This document shows positions 37,511 to 46,165 of a stretch of 64,000 nt of DNA, one piece after another. The notes beneath the pieces are model-generated. The model worked only from the letters and a program-made list of their open reading frames with translations. It was not told where the DNA came from and did no database searches. The first letter of the stretch is position 1, and the number at the start of each line of letters is the position of its first letter. Both the position numbers and the translations under genes were made by a program. Source of the stretch: Rouxiella badensis (lineage in GTDB: Bacteria; Pseudomonadota; Gammaproteobacteria; Enterobacterales; Enterobacteriaceae); NCBI RefSeq assembly GCF_002093665.1, contig NZ_MRWE01000020.1:1-64000 (forward strand). The letters run 5' to 3'.

Positions 37511-39055
37511 ATGACTTCACGTGTTAACTGGCAAGCCGCACTCGATGCGGCCCAAAAGATCACCCAACGCTGGAACCAGCCGGGAGAGCCCGGAGGTGCC
37601 ATCACACTTTTTGACAGCTCGACGCTGCGCGGTGAAGCCTGCGGCGGTCTGGCGAATCTGACCACCGGTGAGCAGTTTAGCATCGACAGCGTCGTGCGCT
37701 ATGCCTCGGTAACCAAGCATATTTTTGCTGCACTGGCCCTTTTACGCAGCCATGCCGGATTATCGACCGACGACCCGCTGGGACAACATCTGCCCCAGCT
37801 TAAAGGCCCGATGGCAAAAGTCACCCTAGGTCAGGCGCTGGATATGACCGGCGGTTTACCCGACGTGCGCGAGACCCTGTCCCTGCTGGGAATATCGGTC
37901 TATAACGTCACCGAGGCTGATGCATTAATCGACTTTCTGGCCACCGACGGCAGCCTTAACTTTGCCGCGGGCACTGAGATTTCTTATTCGAACACCGGCT
38001 ACCGTTTGGTAGAAACCATTCTGAAACAGAAAGGGATTTTGTTCGAAGATCTGCTGCAGCGCCACATTGCTCAACCGCTGGATATCGCGTTCCACGCCCC
38101 TGAAAGCTGGTTTGATATTGTGCCAAATCTGGTGCCGGGTTACTGGAAATCGGCAACCGGTTGGAAAACCGCCGCCGCAGGTCTGCATCTCTCGGCGTCC
38201 GGCAGCCTGACGGGCAGTTTGCGTTCACTGTCGAGCTGGTTGCAAAGCCTGCTTAAAGACAGCGGCCCTGGCGCAGGGGTGTTAAAACACCTGAGTCAAC
38301 CGCGCTTCCTGAAAGACGGCACGCCAACCGCCTATGGCTTGGGGATCGCCCATAGCAAAATCGGCGGGCATCAGTTGGTCGGTCACGGCGGGTCACACGC
38401 GGGCTATAAAACTTATTTCCTGCTGCATCCCGAGCTGCAAATGGGCGCCGCGCTGGTGTCCAACCGCGAAGACACCGCCTCGTTTACGGCGCTGCTCGAG
38501 GTGATGTCTGCCCTGCTTGAGACCCCGCTTCCCGCGCGCAGTACGTCGCTAAAAGACGGCCTGTATGCCAGCAAGGCCGAGCCTTACTGGCTGTCGGTAA
38601 ATAACGGCGTGGCCAGCTATCTGGGGGCCAGCGAGAATTTGTATCAGGCCGAAGATGGCAGCAGCGTGTCGCTTTCTGCGCATCTGCCGATGCGTTTAGA
38701 GATGAACGGAGACGCCATCGAAGGCGAAATCGGTCTGGCGCGACGCTTTTTCGCGCCCATCGAGGCCAATGATTGTCTGAACATGATTCAGGGCCGTTGG
38801 TTCCACCCGGAATCGAAAGCCGCTTTTGATATCGAAGGCGACGAGCTGAAGATGGGGATTGGGCCTTTGCGTGCCAGCGGTAAGCTCGTGCCGGTCGGTG
38901 AAGGTCGACTGCTGGTGAAAATGCCTGACGGTCCGTGGGAAAAATCGTTCTGCCTGTACTTCCAGGGTTATGACGTGCATCTTATCTCGAACCGCAGCCG
39001 GGTATTGATTTTCCGCCGCGACGAGTGCCGCATCAGCTGGGAACCTACCGCGTAA
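37511..39055 (+). CDS. serine hydrolase of the S12/beta-lactamase fold, D-aminopeptidase-like
   Basis: 514-residue penicillin-recognising hydrolase without a signal peptide. Active-site motifs are Ser66-Val-Thr-Lys69, Tyr159-Ser-Asn161 and His292-Gly-Gly294. These positions and the additional C-terminal beta-rich domains (about residues 350-514) match the layout of Ochrobactrum D-aminopeptidase (DAP), as known from the family. It lies 36 bases after the peptide importer genes, so it probably acts on imported peptides, releasing N-terminal D-residues (inference). Another S12 peptidase or esterase activity is possible. Confidence 0.82.
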   Translation: MTSRVNWQAALDAAQKITQRWNQPGEPGGAITLFDSSTLRGEACGGLANLTTGEQFSIDSVVRYASVTKHIFAALALLRSHAGLSTDDPLGQHLPQLKGPMAKVTLGQALDMTGGLPDVRETLSLLGISVYNVTEADALIDFLATDGSLNFAAGTEISYSNTGYRLVETILKQKGILFEDLLQRHIAQPLDIAFHAPESWFDIVPNLVPGYWKSATGWKTAAAGLHLSASGSLTGSLRSLSSWLQSLLKDSGPGAGVLKHLSQPRFLKDGTPTAYGLGIAHSKIGGHQLVGHGGSHAGYKTYFLLHPELQMGAALVSNREDTASFTALLEVMSALLETPLPARSTSLKDGLYASKAEPYWLSVNNGVASYLGASENLYQAEDGSSVSLSAHLPMRLEMNGDAIEGEIGLARRFFAPIEANDCLNMIQGRWFHPESKAAFDIEGDELKMGIGPLRASGKLVPVGEGRLLVKMPDGPWEKSFCLYFQGYDVHLISNRSRVLIFRRDECRISWEPTA

Positions 39056-39061
39056 ACCTTT

Positions 39062-39082
39062 GCGCCCCCTCTTCGGGGGCGC
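39062..39082. terminator. bidirectional terminator hairpin between convergent genes
   Basis: GCGCCCCC and GGGGGCGC form a perfect 8-bp stem with a 5-base loop, starting 7 bases past the DAP-like stop and ending just before the tenA-like stop on the other strand. It is flanked by short A- and T-rich stretches. Confidence 0.6.
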
Positions 39083-39085
39083 AAT

Positions 39086-39739
39086 TTACACCTCGTAAGC
39101 CGCACTGTGAAAATCAATTTCCCACTGCAACACCTGCGCATACAGCTCCGAGAGCTGAATTTTCTCTCGCTCCGGCATGTTTTCAGCACAGCAATCCAAC
39201 TCTATTTTTAACCAGTTGGCCTGGCTAATAAAGGTTTCCTCTGCGTGCATCGCCACCCAATCTTTCACATCAGGACTCTCTATCTCGTTCTGACTCACCC
39301 GCGCACACCAATGGTAATACATCCATTCGGCAGCAAACATTAGCGTGAGGATCTCGGCATAGCTGCCGGTCTCTGCGGCGCGCAGCATACCCTGACTAAA
39401 GCGGTAAACCTCAGGCGAGCTGCGTCTGTAGCCGTCTAAACTGATGTTTCGCTTAGTCATTACGCACTCGAAATAGGCCATTTGCTCGTTGGCCAATGCA
39501 TCAAGCACGCCAATCAACCACCGCTGCTGACGAATCTCGGGCGCCTTGATGACCGCATACGAGAAAATCTTGATCGCGGTTGCCACAAAATCGCCTTCAA
39601 AAACCAGATACTGGTTAAATATTCTGGCGGTTAAGACCCCCTGCTCAATATCGGTCACAAAACGGTGCTGCTGCATCCCCTGCCAGAGTTCCTGATTTTC
39701 TGCCAGCAGGCGCTCGGTAAAACTTGTCCGTTGCGGCAT
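39086..39739 (-). CDS. TenA_E family protein (thiaminase II fold)
   Basis: 217-residue helical TenA-fold protein. Classical TenA has a nucleophilic cysteine in a PCYW-type motif. Here the matching segment is AAEWMYY at about residues 136-142, so the cysteine is absent and a glutamate is present, placing the protein in the TenA_E group. TenA_E enzymes known from other organisms act on aminopyrimidines derived from thiamin. The gene lies 3 bases downstream of the BtpA-like gene and is surely co-transcribed. An M20 amidohydrolase, the family of the thiamin-salvage deformylase YlmB, lies in the same region. Confidence 0.82.
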   Translation of the reverse strand: MPQRTSFTERLLAENQELWQGMQQHRFVTDIEQGVLTARIFNQYLVFEGDFVATAIKIFSYAVIKAPEIRQQRWLIGVLDALANEQMAYFECVMTKRNISLDGYRRSSPEVYRFSQGMLRAAETGSYAEILTLMFAAEWMYYHWCARVSQNEIESPDVKDWVAMHAEETFISQANWLKIELDCCAENMPEREKIQLSELYAQVLQWEIDFHSAAYEV

Positions 39740-39742
39740 GAT

Positions 39743-40585
39743 TTATTCCCCCAGCTCGGCCTGTGCCACAGCCATAAAATGCTTAACCCGTTGCGGTTCG
39801 ACCTGATTCCACCATACGCCGCCGTATTTCAGGGTACTGGCGACGATAACCCCCTGTGTGCGCTGCAAAATTTGGCAGATATTGGCCGGTGTCACGCCAG
39901 AACCCACCAACAGCGGCAGCGAGGTAGCCGCACTTATCTCGTCGATTTCGTCCAGGGTGGCGCTATCGCCGGTGCGTTGTCCGGTCGCAATCACCGCATC
40001 CGCCTGAAAGAAATCGACGTCGCGCGTTAATTCGGTAATGGTACGGTCGGCCACAATCGCGTGGCTACCGTGCTTCACGTGGCTGTCTGCAAAGACTTTG
40101 ATCTTTTCGGCCCGCAGCTGCGAACGATAACGCAGGGCCTTCGCGGCCGCCCCTTCAATAAAACCTTCGTTGGCAATATAGGCGTTGGCCCACTGGTTAA
40201 CGCGCACAAAATCCGCACCGCCGGCCAGTGCGGTAGCCAGTGCAGGAATCGCCGCATTGGCCAGCACGTTAATACCAAGCGGACACCCAAACTCCGTTTT
40301 AACCCTGTCGGTAATCACCGACATAAAGGCTGCGGTTTCATAACCAATATCTTCAGGTTTTGAAAAAGGAATATCCCCGTGATTCTCAATAATCAACCCA
40401 TGAACCCCGCCCGACAAATAAGCCTGCGCATCGCTTAATGCAATATCCATTATTTGATTAATTGATTTTCCGCGATAATTTGGTGAACCGGGAAATGGCT
40501 CACAGTGAACCACGCCAATTATTGCTTTGTTTCTTGAAAATATTTCTTGTATCGCACTGGTTTTTTCTGCTGATATAGATGCCAT
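39743..40585 (-). CDS. BtpA/SgcQ family TIM-barrel protein
   Basis: 280-residue member of the BtpA family, with AIIGVVHCEPFPGSPNY near residues 21-37, GVHGLIIENHGDIPF near 60, VRVNQWANAY near 126, VFADSHVKHGSH near 163 and LLVGSGVTPANI near 224. Family members include cyanobacterial BtpA, linked to photosystem I stability, and SgcQ of an E. coli sugar cluster. The fold resembles phosphate-binding TIM barrels, but the reaction is not established. It diverges from the kinase gene with only 27 bases between start codons. Confidence 0.82.
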   Translation of the reverse strand: MASISAEKTSAIQEIFSRNKAIIGVVHCEPFPGSPNYRGKSINQIMDIALSDAQAYLSGGVHGLIIENHGDIPFSKPEDIGYETAAFMSVITDRVKTEFGCPLGINVLANAAIPALATALAGGADFVRVNQWANAYIANEGFIEGAAAKALRYRSQLRAEKIKVFADSHVKHGSHAIVADRTITELTRDVDFFQADAVIATGQRTGDSATLDEIDEISAATSLPLLVGSGVTPANICQILQRTQGVIVASTLKYGGVWWNQVEPQRVKHFMAVAQAELGE

Positions 40586-40612
40586 GACTTCACTCTCCTA
40601 AAGGAATATTTC

Positions 40613-41509
40613 ATGCAGGTCTTCGTGGTAGGTAATATTAGCGTTGACGAAACTTTTCTTATCGATGAATTACCGGCTAAAGGTGCTTCAATCCACGGCG
40701 TCAAGACGCATCAAGACCTCGGTGGAAAAGGCACTAATCAGGCTATTATTCTTTCCCGCTGTGGAATAAAAACCACGCTTATCGCCGCCGTCGGCAATGA
40801 CAGCCAGGGAAAATGGTGCCATGAGAAAATAGCCAGCGAAAATCTGGCATTATTTCCCTCCTCACCCAGAGACTGTCGTACCGATACTTCACTGGTATTA
40901 AACTGTGCCGATGGTGATAACGCCAATATCACTACCGTCACCGCTGCCAATGTTTTATCTCTCGATGACATTAATCAGGCAATGTCATTTTCCAACTCCG
41001 GAGATGTGGTATTACAGCAGGGAAACTTCAGCGTTGAAAAAACCGCAGCCGTATTTGCCCTTGCGCGGAAAAAAGGATTAATCACCGTCTTCAACCCCTC
41101 GCCGGTAAAATGGGCCTTTGCGCAACTTCTGCCGCTGACGGATATATTGGTCGTCAATCAGCTTGAGGTGCGGCTGTTAAGCGGCGAAAACGAAATCTTG
41201 CCTGCCGCCGAAGCGCTGCTTAACACCGGTGTTTCTCAGGTTGTTGTTACGCTGGGCGCCGAGGGCGCGCTGTTGCTCAACGCTCAGGGCCTGCAACGCA
41301 TTGCCGCACCGCCGGTAAAGGTTGCCGATACCACCGGCGCAGGCGATACCTTCCTGGCCGTCATGCTTGCTTCCACGCTGCGCGGTCAATCGCCAATATC
41401 CGCAAAGGATATGCGGCGTGCCGCGAAAGCTTCGGCCATCACCATCGGCAGAATAGGCACCCTCAGCGCCTTTCCTACCCGACAAGAGCTGGCCGAGCTG
41501 CTTAATTAA
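40613..41509 (+). CDS. PfkB family carbohydrate/nucleoside kinase
   Basis: 298-residue ribokinase-fold kinase. Signature 1 is KTHQDLGGKGTNQAI near residues 31-45, and the ATP/catalytic motif DTTGAGDTF near 240 contains the base Asp. QGNFSVEK and VVNQLEVRLLSG are also typical. It likely phosphorylates the sugar delivered by the adjacent ribose-type transporter. Related kinases act on ribose, pseudouridine, fructose-type sugars or hydroxymethylpyrimidine, so the substrate is open. AAAGGA precedes the start. Confidence 0.88.
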   Translation: MQVFVVGNISVDETFLIDELPAKGASIHGVKTHQDLGGKGTNQAIILSRCGIKTTLIAAVGNDSQGKWCHEKIASENLALFPSSPRDCRTDTSLVLNCADGDNANITTVTAANVLSLDDINQAMSFSNSGDVVLQQGNFSVEKTAAVFALARKKGLITVFNPSPVKWAFAQLLPLTDILVVNQLEVRLLSGENEILPAAEALLNTGVSQVVVTLGAEGALLLNAQGLQRIAAPPVKVADTTGAGDTFLAVMLASTLRGQSPISAKDMRRAAKASAITIGRIGTLSAFPTRQELAELLN

Positions 41510-41542
41510 ATCAGCAAACTCCCCGCAAACAGTGGGTAGTTA

Positions 41543-42520
41543 TTATTTAAACTGCTGCCGAAACTTATCGACGTTGGCCTTGGTGACCACGGTAGCCGGA
41601 ACGTTGATTGTCTTGGGAACCGCTTGACCGGCCACGACTTTGTTTAGCGCTTTGACCGCCTCAACGCCCATGTTTAACGGGTCCTGTTGCAGCACCGCCA
41701 CCACGTAACCCTGATCGATTCCCGAAATCGCCTTCGCGGTAAGATCCCAGCCAAACACTTTTATCTCTTTTTGACGCCCCTGATTTTCTACGGCGGCGAT
41801 AGCCCCCAGCAAGGCCGGTTCACCGGTGGCATAGATGGCGGTCATATTGGGATTGCCGGTGATCAGATTCTCCGCAGCAGTCAGTGCGTTGTCCTGAATG
41901 TTTTGTCCGTCAACCACGCCCACCACGCTTATTCCACTGTGGCCTTGCAGAGTATTCACAAAGCCTTTTTGGCGATCGTTTTGAATCGCTGAATTCAGTG
42001 CGCCGACAATCCCAACCTTGGCTTTATCGCCCATTTCTTTCTTCACGTAATCGGTAAAAAAATTACCCAAAATCTCACCGCCTTTAATATTATCCACGCC
42101 GACCTGGGCCTTTTGTTGTCCGGCAGGCAATACGGCATCGATGGCAATAACGGGGATGTTTTTGACGGCCGCCTCGGCGATAGCGGGCATGATTCCGTTG
42201 ACGTCAATCGCGTCGACCATAATTCCTTTCACCCCCTGCTGAATATAGTTCTCAATGGCATCATTCTGTGAGACGGGATTATTATTCGCGTTATATACGA
42301 CCAATTTTGCACCGGTTTTCTTCGCCTCATCTGCCGCACCTTTATTCATTTGATTAAAGAAAAGCGCCTGCTGGTTAATTTGCACCATGGCATAAGTCGG
42401 TGCCTCCTTGGCCGATACCGCACTTGAAAATAATAAACCCAGGGTCATGACGGCCAATACTGAACGTGCCGTTTTAGTCGTTTTAGAGACGCTGCTTTTC
42501 TTGACGGTGTGGGTCAACAT
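41543..42520 (-). CDS. ribose-type sugar ABC transporter, periplasmic binding protein
   Basis: 325-residue type I periplasmic binding protein of the RbsB-like family (Peripla_BP_4). Signal peptide: basic N-terminus, then VLAVMTLGLLFSSAVSAKE with cleavage after AVSA. Typical core includes QGVKGIMVDAIDVNG and NIPVIAIDAVLP. The start at 42520 is set by AAGGA eight bases upstream. The frame stays open 64 codons further with no signal-like sequence. The gene is separated from its ATPase and permease by the LacI gene and is transcribed the opposite way, an unusual split arrangement. Confidence 0.88.
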   Translation of the reverse strand: MLTHTVKKSSVSKTTKTARSVLAVMTLGLLFSSAVSAKEAPTYAMVQINQQALFFNQMNKGAADEAKKTGAKLVVYNANNNPVSQNDAIENYIQQGVKGIMVDAIDVNGIMPAIAEAAVKNIPVIAIDAVLPAGQQKAQVGVDNIKGGEILGNFFTDYVKKEMGDKAKVGIVGALNSAIQNDRQKGFVNTLQGHSGISVVGVVDGQNIQDNALTAAENLITGNPNMTAIYATGEPALLGAIAAVENQGRQKEIKVFGWDLTAKAISGIDQGYVVAVLQQDPLNMGVEAVKALNKVVAGQAVPKTINVPATVVTKANVDKFRQQFK

Positions 42521-42887
42521 AATGACATCCTTAAAAATGCAGAGAAGAAATAAGGCGTGAGTTCCCAATGGCATTAGCCTGTCAGGAAATTTTTTGGGCG
42601 GGTCAGATATCAGAATGTAGGGCGAAGAATACGAAAAGCGACGTTCCAAACGACACTGTTTCGATAAAACGATACTGCGGGTAAACTGGCGATAACAATT
42701 AAACGCGGGCAAAAAATTGTCAAGAACAATATTTCAACGGCGTGTTTTTCCACTGCGGTCCATTAGCCGCAGCACAAGTAAAATTCGGTATCGGCCCGCA
42801 GTTTGTAATATGCTGATGCTGATATCAGGAATAGTGTCTATGAGCCTGTTAACACAGGCCCTTCCGCCGGGAAAGCAGAGATAACAT
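42521..42887. other. 367-base divergent regulatory gap (binding protein / LacI)
   Basis: No gene is seen. The gap must hold promoters for the sugar-binding-protein gene (-) and the LacI gene (+). A half-site GTAAACTGG at 42681-42689 resembles the left arm of the perfect palindrome at 44226. A short inverted repeat, CTGCGG/CCGCAG, lies at 42753-42772. No full second copy of the palindrome was found. Confidence 0.5.
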
Positions 42888-43910
42888 ATGGCCAATAAAC
42901 GGGTAGTATTATCTGACGTAGCGCAGATGGCGGGACTGTCAAAAGCCACCGTCTCACGCTACCTCAACAACAGCATTGTGCTGCCGCAGCAGACGGTACA
43001 GCGCATCGAAAACGCCATTAACACGCTGGGTTATCGTGCCAACAGCCTCGCCCGGCGTTTAAGCATGGGCGGTAGCGAAACCATCGGTCTGGTGCTGCCG
43101 GATATTGCCAACCCCTTCTTCGCCGAACTTGCCGACGCGGCAGAAGAGGCGGCGTCCGAATATAAATACAGCCTGGTGCTGTGCGTCACCCGTAATAATC
43201 TGGAAAAAGAGTGCCAGTTTATTCGCTGGCTAGACACCCGACAGGTCGACGGCCTGCTGTTTACCACCAACCGCCCCGATAACGGTCAACTGTATACCGA
43301 ACTCAAGGACCAGCGTAACGTGGTACTGATTGACGAAGACGTGCCCGGCTGCGAGGTGCCAAAGGTGTTTTCAGACAACGTTCATGGCGGTGAACTGGCG
43401 ACACAGGCGCTTATCGATGCCGGGCATCGCCGGATAGCGTTTGTCGGGGGTCCCGATGAGCTAATGAGCGTACGTGAGCGCCATCAGGGCTATCGCCAGG
43501 CGCTGGCAAAAGGTGCTATCGCCTACGACCCTGCGCTCGTGCTGTACGGTGACTACGACCGGGTGTTTGGTCGGCAGGCGCTTGATACCCTGCTTGCCCT
43601 CCCGACGCCGCCAAGTGCCATCTTCGCTGCCAGCGATTATCTGGCGCTGGGGCTGCTCGACGGGGTGCGAGCCAGAGGGCTTAGCGTGCCGGGTTCACTG
43701 TCTTTGGTAGGTTTCGATGACGCGATTTACTCGGATCTAATTACTCCGCGGCTCTCTACCATCCGCCAGTCGGCGCGGGAGCTGGGCCGTACAGCGGTCG
43801 AAGCGCTGATACAGCGTTTAAACGACGACGCAAGCCCGAATACGGTGTCGAGAATTCCGGTTGCATGGATAGCCCGTGACTCCGTGTCCGCTTACCCGCC
43901 GAAACCTTGA
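42888..43910 (+). CDS. LacI family transcriptional regulator
   Basis: 340-residue LacI/GalR regulator. The N-terminal HTH is VLSDVAQMAGLSKATVSRYL, with hinge helix ALARRLSMG-type sequence (NSLARRLSMG near 48), followed by a periplasmic-binding-protein-like effector domain (TIGLVLPDIANPFFAELADA, IFAASDYLALGLLDG). It is flanked by the binding-protein gene and the ATPase/permease genes, so it almost certainly controls this uptake system through the palindrome at 44226. Confidence 0.93.
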   Translation: MANKRVVLSDVAQMAGLSKATVSRYLNNSIVLPQQTVQRIENAINTLGYRANSLARRLSMGGSETIGLVLPDIANPFFAELADAAEEAASEYKYSLVLCVTRNNLEKECQFIRWLDTRQVDGLLFTTNRPDNGQLYTELKDQRNVVLIDEDVPGCEVPKVFSDNVHGGELATQALIDAGHRRIAFVGGPDELMSVRERHQGYRQALAKGAIAYDPALVLYGDYDRVFGRQALDTLLALPTPPSAIFAASDYLALGLLDGVRARGLSVPGSLSLVGFDDAIYSDLITPRLSTIRQSARELGRTAVEALIQRLNDDASPNTVSRIPVAWIARDSVSAYPPKP

Positions 43911-43916
43911 TTTTGC

Positions 43917-43945
43917 GCCCCAATCTGGGGCCTTTGCCCCTTTTT
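43917..43945 (+). terminator. intrinsic terminator of the LacI gene
   Basis: GGGGC-CTTT-GCCCC followed by TTTTT forms a compact GC-rich hairpin with a T-run, 17 bases past the LacI stop. An upstream GCCCC (43917-43921) can compete for the same GGGGC arm. Confidence 0.75.
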
Positions 43946-44118
43946 AGAGCAAAAAGTCCTTTTCGGGCAGAGTAAAAATGGTGGCCCTTTGCCGGAGGAT
44001 AATTGAATTAAGCCGCCGTGATGAATTTCATTAAAATAATAATTTATATATAAATCATAAAATTAACACAAAAAAGCCCCTTTACCTTACTCACATCGCT
44101 TAACTTTTACTCAACTCT

Positions 44119-44134
44119 TGGCACGGTTAGTGCA
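44119..44134 (+). promoter_or_regulatory. candidate sigma-54 promoter
   Basis: TGGCACGGTTAGTGCA matches the -24/-12 consensus TGGCACG-N4-TTGCA at all fixed positions except one (G for T). Spacing between the GG and GC elements is correct. It points toward the ATPase, permease, hydrolase and amidohydrolase genes, about 205 bases before the first start codon. Confidence 0.5.
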
Positions 44135-44225
44135 AATTTATTTTCGGCGACTCAGATATCCATACTCAATTTTTTGTTGATCGGTTGAGCGGGAAAACGG
44201 ATTCGCCGTTATTTTTGTCATTTGG

Positions 44226-44239
44226 GTAAACCGGTTTAC
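44226..44239. promoter_or_regulatory. perfect LacI-type operator palindrome
   Basis: GTAAACCGGTTTAC is a perfect 14-bp palindrome with the central CG typical of LacI/PurR-family operators. It lies 102 bases before the ATPase gene and downstream of the sigma-54-like promoter, a position suited to repression by the adjacent LacI protein. Confidence 0.75.
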
Positions 44240-44341
44240 AAGGAGAGGAAAATCGGAAATGACCAATAACGGCGCATCCAGGACTTAGCCTGATGAAGAC
44301 ACAGGCTGCCGCCCGCCGTCCCTTTGTGATGGAGCAGATTT

Positions 44342-45133
44342 ATGTCCAGAGACCTGTCAGGCCCGCCACGGGTGGAGATGATTAACATCACCAAAACCTA
44401 CGGTTCAATCCGCTCTCTGCGCGGCGTTAATCTCAGTCTGGCTCCGGGAGAAGTGCTCGGGCTGGTCGGCGATAATGGCGCGGGCAAATCAACCTTAACC
44501 AAAATACTGGCCGGTGCCGTGGTGCCGAGCAGCGGCAAACTGCGCATCGACGGCGAAGAGGTCAGCTTTGCTAACCCCGCCGACGCCAGGCGCTGTCACA
44601 TCGAGATGGTCTATCAGGACCTGTCGCTCTGCGATACGGTCAACGTAGCGGGTAACCTGTTTATGGGGCGGGAACCGCAGACTCGCCTGCTGGGCATCCC
44701 GTTTCTTGATGAAAAAAAGATGCACCAACAGGCGCATGAGATGCTCAAGGGACTGGGGATTTCCATTCCTGATACGCGCCTGCTGGTGCGCAACCTGTCC
44801 GGAGGGCAACGGCAGGCGATCGCTATCGCACGCGCCGCCGCCTTCGAGCCGAAGGTGTTGATTATGGACGAACCGACGGCGGCACTGGCGGTCGCCGAGG
44901 TGGAAGCGGTGCTCGAATTGGTGAAACGCGTAAGCGCGCGTGGCGTCAGCGTGATCCTAATTACCCACCGTTTGCAGGACCTGTTCCTGGTCTGCGACCG
45001 TATCATGGTGATGTATGAAGGCACCAACGTGGCCGACAGGAAAATCGCGGACACTAGCCTTTCGGACATTGTGAATCTGATTGTCGGGCAAAAATTTGAA
45101 GCACATTCGGCGCGTGAAATCGTCCACCAATGA
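44342..45133 (+). CDS. ribose-type sugar ABC transporter, ATP-binding protein (single domain)
   Basis: 263-residue ATPase of the carbohydrate uptake type 2 family, with one nucleotide-binding domain, as in FrcA, instead of the two of RbsA. Walker A is GDNGAGKST near residue 43, the Q-loop EMVYQDLSLCD, signature LSGGQRQA and Walker B VLIMDEPTAAL, then LITHRLQDLF. A homodimer is therefore expected. GGAG precedes the start. It is followed by the permease gene with an ATGA overlap or a 20-base gap, depending on the start used. Confidence 0.9.
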   Translation: MSRDLSGPPRVEMINITKTYGSIRSLRGVNLSLAPGEVLGLVGDNGAGKSTLTKILAGAVVPSSGKLRIDGEEVSFANPADARRCHIEMVYQDLSLCDTVNVAGNLFMGREPQTRLLGIPFLDEKKMHQQAHEMLKGLGISIPDTRLLVRNLSGGQRQAIAIARAAAFEPKVLIMDEPTAALAVAEVEAVLELVKRVSARGVSVILITHRLQDLFLVCDRIMVMYEGTNVADRKIADTSLSDIVNLIVGQKFEAHSAREIVHQ

Positions 45134-45153
45134 GTCTTCTAAAAGGTAAATCC

Positions 45154-46161
45154 ATGAGCATTGTGAATATGTCCAGTCCACGACTGATTAAACATTCGCT
45201 GTCGCGCCGAATACTGCACAACCATTCCGGCGTAGTCAGCATCGCGGTTTTCTTTATCTTTTGCTGCGCGGCGTTCACCTTCGCCACCGACGATTTCATG
45301 AGCCACTACAACTGGCTGAACATTCTGCGCCAGAGCGCCCCGCTGCTGATTGTGGCGGCAGCAATGACGCTAGTGATTACCACCGGCGGTATCGATCTCT
45401 CGGTGGGTTCGACGCTGGCGCTGGTCGGTGCGCTGTCGGCGATAGCGCTAAATAACTGGGGATGGCCATGGCCGGTGGTGCTTGTTGCCGGTCTGGCGCT
45501 CGGTGCGGTCATCGGCGCTATCAATGGATATTTCATAGCCTATGAGGGAATTCCGGCATTTATCGTTACGCTGGCAACGCTCGCCGTCTTTCGCGGCATC
45601 GCGCTGCTGCTGACCCAGGGATATTCAATCCCTGTTCCAGCAGGCAGTGACTTTACCTGGCTGGGCCGCGCCTGGGTGCTCGGTCTGCCGCTTCCGGCCA
45701 TTCTCGGCGTACTGGCGCTGTTTTTTGGGCACATTTTACTGACGCACACCCGATTTGGCCGCTATATCACCGCCGTGGGTGCCAACGCAGAAGGGGTTCG
45801 CCGCGCCGGAGTCAACACCCGCTCGATAACGCTGTGGGTTTACATGTTGAGCGGCATGTCGGCGGCGCTGGCCGGAATGATCATCACCGCGCGCCTCGGC
45901 AGCGGCTCGTCTAATCAAGGGGAAGGGTTCGAGTTACAGGTCATTGCCGCCGTGGTGCTCGGCAGCACCAGTCTGTTTGGCGGATTCGGTACCATCATTG
46001 GCACCCTGCTCGGCGCGCTGTCGATTGCGGTTATCCAAAATGGCCTAATCCTCTCGCACATGTCGCCGTTTTATACCCAGATTGCTACTGGTCTGATTAT
46101 CCTGCTGGCCATCTGGCTGAACACCCGTATCTTTAATCCCGCCCGAACGAGCAAAGGATAG
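45154..46161 (+). CDS. ribose-type sugar ABC transporter, permease
   Basis: 335-residue RbsC/FrcC-type permease (BPD_transp_2) with about ten membrane helices. Typical motifs are VITTGGIDLSVGSTLALVGA near residue 78 and AVGANAEGVRRAGVNTRSI near 210. The start at 45154 has AAAGG eight bases upstream. An earlier ATG at 45130 overlaps the ATPase stop by ATGA but lacks a ribosome-binding site, so translational coupling there remains possible. Confidence 0.87.
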   Translation: MSIVNMSSPRLIKHSLSRRILHNHSGVVSIAVFFIFCCAAFTFATDDFMSHYNWLNILRQSAPLLIVAAAMTLVITTGGIDLSVGSTLALVGALSAIALNNWGWPWPVVLVAGLALGAVIGAINGYFIAYEGIPAFIVTLATLAVFRGIALLLTQGYSIPVPAGSDFTWLGRAWVLGLPLPAILGVLALFFGHILLTHTRFGRYITAVGANAEGVRRAGVNTRSITLWVYMLSGMSAALAGMIITARLGSGSSNQGEGFELQVIAAVVLGSTSLFGGFGTIIGTLLGALSIAVIQNGLILSHMSPFYTQIATGLIILLAIWLNTRIFNPARTSKG

Positions 46162-46165
46162 TCCT

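Larger units (their letters stand above)
43911..44341 (+). other. 431-base regulatory gap upstream of sugar ABC ATPase
   Basis: No gene is seen. From left to right it holds a terminator for the LacI gene (43917-43945), an AT-rich stretch (44020-44110), a sigma-54-like promoter (44119-44134) and a perfect 14-bp LacI-type palindrome (44226-44239). A 9-codon ORF begins at 44259 with GAGAGG upstream; it could be a short leader but has no recognisable content. Confidence 0.6.

Noticed and set aside
42521-42712. 64-residue N-terminal extension of the sugar-binding protein
   Set aside because: The start at 42520 has AAGGA upstream and gives a standard signal peptide; the extension would bury it.
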